Assembly (NCBI RefSeq): GCF_034262375.1
Contig: NZ_CP139558.1
Coordinates: 4,712,001 to 4,776,000 of the forward strand
Source: Mucilaginibacter sabulilitoris
GTDB lineage: Bacteria; Bacteroidota; Bacteroidia; Sphingobacteriales; Sphingobacteriaceae
Direction: 5' to 3'
DNA length: 64,000 nucleotides
Shown: positions 52,477 through 61,485 of the stretch, one piece after another
Layout: each line of letters begins with the position of its first letter
Numbering within the stretch: the first letter of the stretch is position 1
Notes under the pieces: generated by a model
Told to the model about the DNA's origin: nothing
The model's input: only the letters and a program-made list of their open reading frames with translations
Database searches by the model: none
Program-made: the position numbers and the translations under genes

Positions 52477-53667
52477 TTACAGGATGCTCAGGCGGGCGTA
52501 CAGTTCCGCTATACACGCTTCATCTAGGAGCCATTTGGGTTTCTTTAACACATCGGGGTTTGGCGTCCAGTTATTTGTGATCAGGCCGTACTGGTCGCGG
52601 GAGTTTTGCCAGGCATAGTTCAGGTCATTTTCAATGGCAGCTATATACTGATAATTACCATCTACCTTATAAAGGGCCTCATACCCACGAAACAGCACTG
52701 TTACAAACCATGGCAGGTCTATATACATGGTTAAATTCTTATTATGCGGCACACTCGTATAATATTTATAGCTATCCGCTGCAAGCCGTTTAGCCTGTTC
52801 AAGATATTGCTTTTCGCCGGTGAACTGATAGAGCATTACAGCCGCTTCCAGTAACGACCCGGTGTTATACGTGTAAAAAGTAAGGTTCTGTTTACCATCA
52901 AGCTTTACATCGTTGGCAATAATGCCGTTGGCCGGGTCGCGCAGGGTTTTGTACATCCATGTATAAAACTTTTTACCTTGCTCCAGGTAATATTTATCTT
53001 CGCTGCCCTGGTAAATTTTCAGCGCCGTAAGCGTGGCCATGCCATTGGTACAGGCGGGTTTTTGATCTTTATGGCCCTCCAGCCATGTTACGCCGCCGCC
53101 AACGTCATCGTTCCATCCGCTTAAAATAAAGTCGAAAACGGCCTTGGCGCGTTGTAGGTACAACGGGTTTTTAGTATTGAAGTACGATTCCATATAATCG
53201 ATACCCACCAGCCCGTTATCGTCGTAGTAACGATCTGTTTTTTCAAATTCTACAGGGTAGGCTTGGTAGCCTGCAGGTTTACGGACCGTATCATGGTATT
53301 GCTCTACCCCCGTTACCAAACTATCCTGGTAAGGTTTGTATTTAGCTTTTACCGATGATATTTTCAGCAGCGCATTGGTAGCCGAAAACACACCCGAGAA
53401 CGGCCATAAAAAACTCACCTCTTTCTCTTTAACACCACTCCCCTGGAAATAGTTAAGCGTATCCTTTTTGTTGGATGGATAGTTTTCAGAGAACAACCCT
53501 TTTTGTGACGGTACACGGTAGCGTTTCCAGATATTGGCATACATGCTTTCGGCACGTTGCTGGTATACGGCAGTGAGTGCTTTTTGCTGCGCTGATAATG
53601 ATTGAAAACATACAACCAGAGCCCCGGCAGAAACAATAAATCGTAAATAGTTATTTATAAATTTCAT
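52477..53667 (-). CDS. GH76 family alpha-1,6-mannanase
   Basis: Endo-acting alpha-1,6-mannanase fold, an (alpha/alpha)6 barrel. Signal peptide about 1-26 with cleavage after SLSA; no lipobox, so periplasmic or secreted. The catalytic Asp pair of the family is in DRYYDDNGLVGIDYMESY. FLWPFSGVFSATNALL and GGGVTWLEGHKDQKPACTNG form the substrate cleft, and the end KKPKWLLDEACIAELYARLS is family-like. It is the last gene of the PUL. It differs from the two lipoprotein GH76 enzymes and so may process shorter fragments in the periplasm. Confidence 0.9.
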   Translation of the reverse strand: MKFINNYLRFIVSAGALVVCFQSLSAQQKALTAVYQQRAESMYANIWKRYRVPSQKGLFSENYPSNKKDTLNYFQGSGVKEKEVSFLWPFSGVFSATNALLKISSVKAKYKPYQDSLVTGVEQYHDTVRKPAGYQAYPVEFEKTDRYYDDNGLVGIDYMESYFNTKNPLYLQRAKAVFDFILSGWNDDVGGGVTWLEGHKDQKPACTNGMATLTALKIYQGSEDKYYLEQGKKFYTWMYKTLRDPANGIIANDVKLDGKQNLTFYTYNTGSLLEAAVMLYQFTGEKQYLEQAKRLAADSYKYYTSVPHNKNLTMYIDLPWFVTVLFRGYEALYKVDGNYQYIAAIENDLNYAWQNSRDQYGLITNNWTPNPDVLKKPKWLLDEACIAELYARLSIL

Positions 53668-53683
53668 CAGTTCTTTTTTTTAC

Positions 53684-54919
53684 TTATCTATAATCAGATA
53701 GCATTGCCTGGCTACGCTGCATCCATGCCTGGTCAACGCCTTCCTGCCTGGTCTCTACGCTACTGCCATCAAAATTGCAGAAATGGTAATACCCAAGATT
53801 GGTGGTATTACGCAGTTTGGAGTTCATATAATCAATATTTTGCTGGGCGTAATCAAGCCATGCTGTATTGCCATCCCTTTGGTAAAGTTTTATCATAGCC
53901 TGCGACCCCCAAACGCACCAGGCCGGGTTTATCCTGCCATCGGTGGTGTTAAATATGTAAACATGGTAAGTGCTGTTCCATAAGGTGGTGTTCATGCTAC
54001 TGCCCAGGTTTTGCGCTTTGGTTATGTAGGTATTATCTGCCATGATTTGCCCATATAATAAAAAGGCTTCTACCATTATCGCGTTATCATAGGTAAACTT
54101 TTCGGTGTGTTTGGTTCCGCTGCCTGCGCCATCAATTTTCCAGATATACAGCCCGGTGCTTGTATCCAGCATATTAGTTAGCAACCAGTTTTTTATAGAT
54201 ATGGCCCAATCCCTGTAATAGGTTTGACCGGTGATCTGGTATAGCCTCAGGAATAATTGTAGTGCCAAACCATTGGTTTGCGTCGGCTTACTTTCTTTAA
54301 CTGTGTTCCACCAAAAACCACCGCCGTAGGTATTGTCCCACTGACCGCTATTCATCAGCCAGTTTGCACATGCCTTAGCGGAATTAAGATAATTGGTTTG
54401 GGTTGTCCCGGTGGTAACATCATAAGCATCAAGGTACGCCACTCCCGAAAGAGCATTATCATCCGCATACTTATCACCCGATGCCCCGGTACCATTCACG
54501 TTGGCTGAGGCGTAGTAACCACCGTTAGGGTTTGCGCCATCCCACATGTTATTCATCCAGGCAAAAGTATTATTCATGTATGGGGCATATGCTGTAGCGC
54601 CCAACTTTACCATAGCAGCATCGGCATATATCTGGCTGATGTTATACCACTCATAAGCGGTGGTGGTTTGGGTGGTTGTATTAACCCTGTAACTGTTGTA
54701 AGTGGTTAATAAATTACCATACACAAAATTGTGCGTTTCGCCGGCTTTAATGTAATAAGCCGAGCTGGTACCCTGCGTTTTTAACTTATTTCCCCCTGTG
54801 ACTGTTTCATCAACAGGCGGTTTTACAAAGGATGGGGCCTGGTCTTTTTTGCAGGCGGCAAAGCTGACGCCCAGCATGATACATGCTGCCAATAGCTTTG
54901 TGAATTGATTAGTTTTCAT
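53684..54919 (-). CDS. GH76 family alpha-1,6-mannanase lipoprotein
   Basis: Start taken at ATG 54919 (MKTNQFTKLLAACIMLG), which gives a lipoprotein signal with SFAACKKDQ; the frame extends to 54952. The GH76 domain has the catalytic pair in DKYADDNALSGVAYLDAY, plus GGGFWWNTVKESKPTQTNG and HTEKFTYDNAIMVEAFLLYG. It is clearly paralogous to the enzyme at 57411, on the other side of the GH92 gene. Being a lipoprotein, it is likely surface-exposed and may make the first cuts in the mannan. Confidence 0.92.
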   Translation of the reverse strand: MKTNQFTKLLAACIMLGVSFAACKKDQAPSFVKPPVDETVTGGNKLKTQGTSSAYYIKAGETHNFVYGNLLTTYNSYRVNTTTQTTTAYEWYNISQIYADAAMVKLGATAYAPYMNNTFAWMNNMWDGANPNGGYYASANVNGTGASGDKYADDNALSGVAYLDAYDVTTGTTQTNYLNSAKACANWLMNSGQWDNTYGGGFWWNTVKESKPTQTNGLALQLFLRLYQITGQTYYRDWAISIKNWLLTNMLDTSTGLYIWKIDGAGSGTKHTEKFTYDNAIMVEAFLLYGQIMADNTYITKAQNLGSSMNTTLWNSTYHVYIFNTTDGRINPAWCVWGSQAMIKLYQRDGNTAWLDYAQQNIDYMNSKLRNTTNLGYYHFCNFDGSSVETRQEGVDQAWMQRSQAMLSDYR

Positions 54920-55001
54920 AATAGATTGTTTATATAGGTTAATAGAAATCATTATATAACTCCCCTTTATCTAATCCTGTTCCTCTGTCGCGCCGGCTAT
55001 T

Positions 55002-57368
55002 TTACTGTGCCGATGGCGGCGGTGTTTTTGTGCCCCAGTTGGTATTCGGCTGACTGCCCATGATCAATGTTAATTTGCCGCCCTTCATCAACTCATCGCG
55101 GTATAGCCAGCAATTGTCTAATGATTTGCCGTTAAACGCAGCCGATTGCACGTACACGTTATCTTCCGAATTGTTCTTTGTTTCGATGGTAAGCGTTTGC
55201 CTGTTACCCAGCGTGATAGTTGCCTTGTCAAACAGCGGACTGCCCAGTTCAATTATCGGGCGGAGGTCTGTTAATCCCTTTACATCAAACAAGCCCAGGG
55301 CGTTCATTACATACCATGAGCCTAACTGCCCCTGGTCTTCGTCCTGCCCGTAGCCATAACCGTGGATGGGTTCGGTACCATAAAACTCCTGACCGATAAG
55401 CCTTGTCCATTTCTGGGTTAGCCACGGTTTGCCCGAGAAATTGAACAACCAGCTGATATGCAGGTTGGGCTGATTGCCGTGGTTGTAAATAGAGTTGATG
55501 CCTGCAAATGCATCTATGGTTTTACCGCCGCCAAAACCAAGTTTTTCTGACACGGTAAAAATGCTGTCTAAACGTTTGTTAAAATTATCCTTCCCAATGG
55601 CCTCAATAAGCCCGGCCGGGTTTTGCGGCACATAGAAAGTGTATTGCACCGCGTTACCTTCCTGGAAACCCCTCCATGGCTGGTAAGGGTCAAATTTTTC
55701 TATAAAACTACCATTTGCCCTTTTTGGCTGCATCAGTTTATTTTGCGGGTTAAAGATCTGTCTCCACCCGTTAGAATATTTGATGAATTTATCATAATCT
55801 TCCGTTTTGCCCATGGCTTTGGCCATTTGAGCCGACGCGAAGGCACTGTAGCTATACTCCAAAGTATGCGAACCCGAGAAATTTGAGCCGGTAGAATCGG
55901 TAACAAAGTCGCGGCCGGTTTGGTCCAAAAACGGTACAAAACCATGCTCTAAAAATGCTTTCGTATCCATTTTACCCGATCCAACAGCACGGTTGTTATA
56001 ATTCAGCTCGTTTGCTTTAACCGCCTCGTAAGCCAAGTTTACATCGTAATTACGGATGCCTGAATTATAAGCCCCCGCTACGGCGAGGCCAACAAAGTTG
56101 GTACCCACGCCCGATACGTATTCGCTGTTAGCGATACCATCGCCAAACCAACCTTTATCTTTATAAAGCTGCAGCTGCGTGTTTACAAAGCTGCCATACC
56201 ATTCCGGGTAAGATAATGACCATAACTGGGTAATGTTCCAGAAACCACCCCAGATAGCATCGCTGTTTATAAATTCGGCTTTCAGGTTTTTATCTGTTTG
56301 CGCAGGTAGCTGCCCGGTTAGACCGCCATGTTTGGGGTATGCACCGTTAACATCGCTGGCAATGCCCCTGCCCAGTAAGGCGTGGAACAGGCCCGTATAA
56401 AACTTGGTTTTGCTTTGCACATCGGCACCTTCAACCGTGATTTTGCCTAATTGTTCTTCCCATGTTTGTTGTGCCTTCTTTTTAGCCTGCTCAAACGACA
56501 GTCCGGTAGCTTCGACTGTGAAATTTTCTTTCGCATTGGCGATAGAAGTGTACGACAAGCCGGTTTTAACCTCGATGGTTTCGTTAGCGGCGGTTTTGTA
56601 ATTTAATACCAATCCGGCGCCTTTACCTATAGCGGTTGTGGTGTTATCCTGTGTTTTATTACCGTTAAACGCGGTTACGGTTTCAGGCTTTTTGCTGATC
56701 TCGCCATAAAAGAACATCGCTACTTTACCTTCCGGGTCGTAGATCCTAACATATTGGGGGTATGTAATCACATAACCTTCAAAATGTGTTCCATCCAGCA
56801 TTTTTATGCTGGCATCGGTAGTTTCGCCGCTTTCACCCTGCTTGTTACCAATATCAAGAATAATGTGCGATTGATCGTTCTTAGGAAAGATATACCGTTG
56901 AAAACCTACACGCCTGGTAGCGGTAAGTTCGGCAGTGATGCCATAATTATCGAGCAGCACCTTATAATATCCGGGTACTGCAACCTGGTTTTTCCGGTCG
57001 AATTTTGAACGGTAGCCGCTTACCGTGCCGTCAAGGTCGCCGGGAGTTGTCCTTAGTTCGCCGGTGGTTGGCATATAACTTATGCCACCTACCTGCCATT
57101 CATGAAAATGCACAAAACCTTCTATCGAGTTTTGGCGGGTGTCGTATCCCACGGCTTCCCACCCCGATGCGTTGCCATAATGCCCGTTTGTAGAGGGTGC
57201 CAGTTTAGCCATACCATAAGGCACCGCAGCAGGCGTATAAAAAAACCAGCGGCTATGTGCCGTACCAATATTTGGATCGACGTATTTTGAAACGCCTTCG
57301 CGTTTAATGCTGCACCCGGCGAGCATTAAAGCCATCAAAGCAATACCTGAGTTTAACTTTACTTTCAT
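55002..57368 (-). CDS. GH92 family alpha-mannosidase lipoprotein
   Basis: Start at ATG 57368 (MKVKLNSGIALMALML), which gives the lipobox LAGCS; the open frame extends to 57392. GH92 landmarks are VSKYVDPNIGTAHSRWFFYT, TKFYTGLFHALLGRG, NSDAIWGGFWNITQLWSLSY, ANSEYVSGVGTNFVGLAVAG (with Glu in the general-acid zone), NHGNQPNLHISWLFNFSGKP and GYGQDEDQGQLGSWYVMNAL. The family GNEP motif reads GNQP here, a change from Glu to Gln near the metal site. It should remove alpha-mannose side chains, clearing the backbone for the adjacent GH76 enzymes. Confidence 0.9.
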   Translation of the reverse strand: MKVKLNSGIALMALMLAGCSIKREGVSKYVDPNIGTAHSRWFFYTPAAVPYGMAKLAPSTNGHYGNASGWEAVGYDTRQNSIEGFVHFHEWQVGGISYMPTTGELRTTPGDLDGTVSGYRSKFDRKNQVAVPGYYKVLLDNYGITAELTATRRVGFQRYIFPKNDQSHIILDIGNKQGESGETTDASIKMLDGTHFEGYVITYPQYVRIYDPEGKVAMFFYGEISKKPETVTAFNGNKTQDNTTTAIGKGAGLVLNYKTAANETIEVKTGLSYTSIANAKENFTVEATGLSFEQAKKKAQQTWEEQLGKITVEGADVQSKTKFYTGLFHALLGRGIASDVNGAYPKHGGLTGQLPAQTDKNLKAEFINSDAIWGGFWNITQLWSLSYPEWYGSFVNTQLQLYKDKGWFGDGIANSEYVSGVGTNFVGLAVAGAYNSGIRNYDVNLAYEAVKANELNYNNRAVGSGKMDTKAFLEHGFVPFLDQTGRDFVTDSTGSNFSGSHTLEYSYSAFASAQMAKAMGKTEDYDKFIKYSNGWRQIFNPQNKLMQPKRANGSFIEKFDPYQPWRGFQEGNAVQYTFYVPQNPAGLIEAIGKDNFNKRLDSIFTVSEKLGFGGGKTIDAFAGINSIYNHGNQPNLHISWLFNFSGKPWLTQKWTRLIGQEFYGTEPIHGYGYGQDEDQGQLGSWYVMNALGLFDVKGLTDLRPIIELGSPLFDKATITLGNRQTLTIETKNNSEDNVYVQSAAFNGKSLDNCWLYRDELMKGGKLTLIMGSQPNTNWGTKTPPPSAQ

Positions 57369-57410
57369 GTGGATATGTTTAGTTGCGGGCAAGCCGCATT
57401 TTATTCTTTC

Positions 57411-58622
57411 CTATTCGTATTTGTGCATCATTGCCTGGATCCGTTGCATCCATGCCTGGTCAACCCCTTCAATTTCGGGCGCACGGTCGTTGCCTGTAAA
57501 CCCCGCAAAATAATAATAGGCGTGTGTATCCTTGTTCCTGGCCACTTTGTTTAAGGCATCAATATTATTTTTGGCATATGTAAGCCACTTGGCATCCTTG
57601 TCCTGCTCATATAGCCTGATCATACCCTGTGTACCCCATCCGCACCAGGCAGGATTTACACGTGTTTGGGTTGGGTCGGTATTAAATATATAGCCTTTGT
57701 ATGATGCATTCCATAAAACGGTGTTCATGGCATTACCTATTGCCTGCGCTTTTGTTAAATAGCTGGCATCGTTCATAGCCTTGCCATACAGGATATCTGC
57801 CTCTATCATAATAGCATTATCATAAGTAAATTTTTCGATGTGTTTGGTGCCCGTACCAGCACCGTCAACCATCCAGATGTACAGACCGGTTGATGAGTCG
57901 AACATATTGGTACGCAGCCAGTTGTTCACTTTTGTGGCCCAGTTCCGGTATTCGGTATTACCGGTTAAGGTATATAACTTGGAAAAAAGCTGCATAGCAA
58001 CCCCGTTTGATTGTGATGGCTTGTTTGGCTTCGCGGTATTCCACCAAAAGCCACCGCCATACGTATTATCCCAAAGGCCACTATTTATCAGCCAATCGGC
58101 GCATGCTTTGGCCTTATCCAGATAAACCTGTTTATCAGCACCTGTGGCAACGTTGTAAGCTTCCAGATAAACCATACCAGTTAGGCCGTTATCATCCACA
58201 AATTTATCACCTCCGGCACCTGTACCATCCAGGTTTACCGAGGCAAAGTAACCGCCACGCAGATCAGTCTTATCCCAAAAGCTTTCCATAAAGGCGAAGG
58301 TTTTGTTCATGTACGGCAGTGCTGTTTCGTCGCCGGCGGCTACCAATGCGGCATCTGCATAGATTTGACTGGCGTTATACCATTCAAAGCAATTGGTTGC
58401 ATGCGTTGTAGTGTTGGCGCGGTAGCTAAACTTTGAGGTAAGCAGGTTATTGCTTATAAAGCTACGCGTTTCCTTTGACAGGTCCAGGTAGGATGTGGCG
58501 GTTTCCGGAGGGTCTACGGATGGCTTTGTGCCACTGCCGCCCGGTGTCACCTCTTTATTCTTACCACACGACACTGCCGTTATTACCGCGACAGCCATCA
58601 ACCCGAATATTACTTTTCTCAT
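57411..58622 (-). CDS. GH76 family alpha-1,6-mannanase lipoprotein
   Basis: Start at ATG 58622 (MRKVIFGLMAVAVIT), with lipobox AVSCGKNK; the upstream extension to 58676 is unlikely. The catalytic Asp pair is in DKFVDDNGLTGMVYLEAY; GGGFWWNTAKPNKPSQSNG and HIEKFTYDNAIMIEADILYG match the paralog at 53684 closely. The two enzymes share length, lipobox position and most motifs, so a gene duplication around GH92 is likely. It follows susE after a strong hairpin, which may set its expression below that of susCDE. Confidence 0.92.
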   Translation of the reverse strand: MRKVIFGLMAVAVITAVSCGKNKEVTPGGSGTKPSVDPPETATSYLDLSKETRSFISNNLLTSKFSYRANTTTHATNCFEWYNASQIYADAALVAAGDETALPYMNKTFAFMESFWDKTDLRGGYFASVNLDGTGAGGDKFVDDNGLTGMVYLEAYNVATGADKQVYLDKAKACADWLINSGLWDNTYGGGFWWNTAKPNKPSQSNGVAMQLFSKLYTLTGNTEYRNWATKVNNWLRTNMFDSSTGLYIWMVDGAGTGTKHIEKFTYDNAIMIEADILYGKAMNDASYLTKAQAIGNAMNTVLWNASYKGYIFNTDPTQTRVNPAWCGWGTQGMIRLYEQDKDAKWLTYAKNNIDALNKVARNKDTHAYYYFAGFTGNDRAPEIEGVDQAWMQRIQAMMHKYE

Positions 58623-58646
58623 TGTAATGATGATAGAATTTATAAA

Positions 58647-58672
58647 GCACCTGCAGTATAAACTGCAGGTGC
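58647..58672 (-). promoter_or_regulatory. Strong intercistronic hairpin after susE
   Basis: gcacctgcagt (58647-58657) and actgcaggtgc (58662-58672) are perfect inverse copies, an 11-bp stem with a 4-nt loop. It lies in the 66-bp gap between susE and the first GH76 gene. On the minus strand it is followed by tttataaatt, only weakly T rich. A partial terminator or an RNA-stabilising stem at the 3' end of susCDE both fit. Confidence 0.65.
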
Positions 58673-58688
58673 GCAAATGCGTAATGGC

Positions 58689-59807
58689 TTATAACACCGT
58701 TACTTTATGTGTTAACGCGTCCTGGGTGAACATGACATCAACCTTAACGTGTTTTTTATCGGCCGACGGATCAAACTTGTATGTATTGTTCCACTGATCG
58801 TTGGTTACCGGCAATAAGTAAAAATAAGCAGCCGGTTTGCCCGCAGGCGGATCGTTGTTTTGAGCGCTGCTACCCATATACTCCAGGCCTGCGGCAGTAT
58901 GTAAGATAAACTTATAACGCTCATCACGCCCCCACGAGAACTGGTAGAACTCAACAGCCACATTCGGTGCCTCAAATACACCATTGGCCGTATAATTAAG
59001 TGTACCAATCTCGGTGTTGTAAGCCGACATAAATAACCCGATAGATTGGATCTCGACAGATTTTGCGGTAGCCGAGGTAAAATCAAAATTTAAGCGGAAA
59101 GTCTTTTGCGCGCCGCTAACCGTGACCGGGTTGCTGCCTTCTTTGATGATGCCACTCTCCACATAGTACTGTTTGCCGCCATCGCCTGCTTTATCAATAA
59201 GGATATAGTCGCCGGCCTTTAGTGAAGTATATGTTTCAAACACGCCGTCATCCACCCTTTTAAGCTTCACCGCTTTGGCACGGTCGGTGCCGCCTTCAGT
59301 TGCCGACCCGGTAAGGTAAAGCTCGGCAGGGTTTTCGGCAAAACCGGCAGGCCTTTCTAACTGGATCGTTCTTGAAACCGTAGCCGCTTTAGCGTTCGTA
59401 CCTTTTGAGGTAATAACCGTCCATATTAATTTGCCTGTAGTTGACGAGGCTATACCCGCCGTATTGGCAATTTTGTTCAGATCCTTATGCGTAAGGGTAA
59501 GCTGTGTTTGTACGCCTGCGCCGTCTGATACTATTTTGTAAACCGGCTTGCTAAAATCGCCGCCGGCTTTATCAAAGGCAACTTCGTACAACACCAGCGT
59601 ACCATCTGTAGCGGCGGCGGATTCCCATTTAAATAATACCGATCCATTGCTGGTAGGATCTAACTTCACATCAACGTTATCAGCCGGCGAAGCTAAGGTA
59701 CCAACCGGGGTTAAGCTCAGGTTTAAGGGCCTGCCTTCCTTTTTACAGGCGCTAATTGCGATAATGGCGAGCAGTATTACACTGCTCAGCCTGATCAATT
59801 TTTTCAT
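58689..59807 (-). CDS. susE: SusE-type outer-membrane glycan-binding lipoprotein
   Basis: A 372-residue lipoprotein (lipobox AISACKKEG) of the SusE/SusF class that binds glycan at the cell surface. The N-terminal SusE domain, about residues 28-140, reads SLTPVGTLASPADNVDVKLD to SSTTGKLIWTVITSKG. Two C-terminal starch-binding-like beta domains follow (AELYLTGSATEGGT; FYQFSWGRDERYKFILHTAA). WGRDERYKF is a typical aromatic binding patch. It lies directly after susD, the usual place. Ligand is inferred as alpha-mannan from the enzymes that follow. Confidence 0.87.
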   Translation of the reverse strand: MKKLIRLSSVILLAIIAISACKKEGRPLNLSLTPVGTLASPADNVDVKLDPTSNGSVLFKWESAAATDGTLVLYEVAFDKAGGDFSKPVYKIVSDGAGVQTQLTLTHKDLNKIANTAGIASSTTGKLIWTVITSKGTNAKAATVSRTIQLERPAGFAENPAELYLTGSATEGGTDRAKAVKLKRVDDGVFETYTSLKAGDYILIDKAGDGGKQYYVESGIIKEGSNPVTVSGAQKTFRLNFDFTSATAKSVEIQSIGLFMSAYNTEIGTLNYTANGVFEAPNVAVEFYQFSWGRDERYKFILHTAAGLEYMGSSAQNNDPPAGKPAAYFYLLPVTNDQWNNTYKFDPSADKKHVKVDVMFTQDALTHKVTVL

Positions 59808-59827
59808 CTCGTCTAATTTTTTAAGGT

Positions 59828-61459
59828 CTATTTGGCATACCCTGGATTTTGTCCAAGATTTTTGTTCAAATCAACATCGTGTGCAGGTATAGCCCACAGG
59901 TAATCGCGTTGAGCGTTAAACTTGCGTAACTGTGCCCGGATGTATCCATTATCTGTGCCCTGGTCTGATGAGAATTTGGCACCATGCGCGTAACCATTCA
60001 TCACGGTTCCGGCTGTTTTCCACCTGCGGATATCATCTGTCCGCAAGCCTTCCATAGCAAGTTCAACCCTTCTTTCACGCCTGATGATGTTAGTCATATC
60101 GGCAGAAACCGGATAGTTTAATGCGCCTGCGTCTGTAAAACCAGCTCTTGCACGTAATGCACCAATGGTTTTGTTCCATACGGTAGCGTCCATCTGGCCA
60201 AGACTTTGTTTAGCTTCGGCATAATCAAGCAAGATCTCGGCATACCTAAACAAGTGTAAGTTATTTCCCGATACAAAATTCGCTAATGCGCTTGGATCGA
60301 AATATTTACGCCAGTAATAAGCAGTTGGCGAAGCCGCCTGCGAACCCGCACTATACTCATCCAAACCCGGCTGTACAGGGTCGGTTCCCGGTTTTATATA
60401 AATAGTTTTTGTAGAGTTATTAGGGTTTACCCATACATATTTGTCATAAACAACGGTAGCGGTTAAACGCGGGTCACGGTTAACATAAGGGTTGTTTTCT
60501 GCATAGCCAGAGCCTGTTTCTTTGATATCTTTACCATTCAGCATAATATAATCATCCACAAGCTCCTGCGTTGGCGACATGCTGCTTACGCGGCCACCAA
60601 CTGTACGCGGTGCAAAATCCCAGAAGTTTTGCCAGGTGCGGGTAGTTGGCACATATTGTACCGACAGGATCACCTCGTTGCTGGTTTTATTTACCGTTGG
60701 GTCGCTAAACAATGCGCTGTAGCTGGGGGCTAAAGCATAAGTACCATAAGTGGTCTGGTTGTTCATTAGTTTTTCGCAAATGACTACTACATCAGCCATA
60801 CGGTCGCCCTGGTACAATAATACCCTTGCCTGTAAGGCTAACGCCGCGCCCTTGGTAATACGGCCGTTTTCAGTTGCAGGTAAAGCATCTTTTGATGGCA
60901 GGTCGTTAACCACAGCGTTCAGTTCATCAAGTACAAATTTTACCACCGCCGCCTTTGGCGAGCGCGAAATTGTTTGCGCCTCTTCCGGTGTTGCATCATG
61001 ATCAACAATCGGAACATCGCCATACCATTTGGCAAGGTTAAAATGCTCAAAAGCGCGGATAAAACGGGTCTCGGCTACCAGCCTGGTTTTTATAGCCGCC
61101 GGTAGGGTGGTATTCAAATTGATATTTTTCAGGAAAATATTGCATGATTTTATCGCGGAATAATAAGCGTTCCAGTCGCCTGCAAACTTAGCGGTTTGTG
61201 ATGTGGCATTACCGCTGGCAATGATATTAAGGTCGCCTGATGATGAATAAGCGTTATCAGATATAGCCTCGGCATCAAAATATAAACTGCTGTTATATAT
61301 TAAGCTATAGTTGTTGTATAAGGCGTTGTACACGTTCGCGTCAACCTTCCAAAAGGTAAGGTCAGAGAACCTATCTGTTGGTGCAATATCAAGTTTTTTA
61401 CATCCTGATACCGCTACAACCGCAACAGATACGATCAAAAGCTTTTTTAAAAATTTCAT
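59828..61459 (-). CDS. susD: SusD/RagB family outer-membrane nutrient-binding lipoprotein
   Basis: Surface lipoprotein that caps the SusC channel. Signal and lipobox are present (VAVVAVSGCKKLDIAPTD). FSDLTFWKVDANVYNALYNN, RFIRAFEHFNLAKWYGDVPI, RSPKAAVVKFVLDELNAVVN and TKGAALALQARVLLY are SusD family landmarks, with LFRYAEILLDYAEAKQSLG, RRERRVELAMEGLRTDDIRR and YLWAIPAHDVDLNKNLGQNP near the end. The length (543 aa) is normal. It follows susC with a 26-bp gap. Confidence 0.96.
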   Translation of the reverse strand: MKFLKKLLIVSVAVVAVSGCKKLDIAPTDRFSDLTFWKVDANVYNALYNNYSLIYNSSLYFDAEAISDNAYSSSGDLNIIASGNATSQTAKFAGDWNAYYSAIKSCNIFLKNINLNTTLPAAIKTRLVAETRFIRAFEHFNLAKWYGDVPIVDHDATPEEAQTISRSPKAAVVKFVLDELNAVVNDLPSKDALPATENGRITKGAALALQARVLLYQGDRMADVVVICEKLMNNQTTYGTYALAPSYSALFSDPTVNKTSNEVILSVQYVPTTRTWQNFWDFAPRTVGGRVSSMSPTQELVDDYIMLNGKDIKETGSGYAENNPYVNRDPRLTATVVYDKYVWVNPNNSTKTIYIKPGTDPVQPGLDEYSAGSQAASPTAYYWRKYFDPSALANFVSGNNLHLFRYAEILLDYAEAKQSLGQMDATVWNKTIGALRARAGFTDAGALNYPVSADMTNIIRRERRVELAMEGLRTDDIRRWKTAGTVMNGYAHGAKFSSDQGTDNGYIRAQLRKFNAQRDYLWAIPAHDVDLNKNLGQNPGYAK

Positions 61460-61485
61460 TTTTATATATTTTAAATATGATCTGT

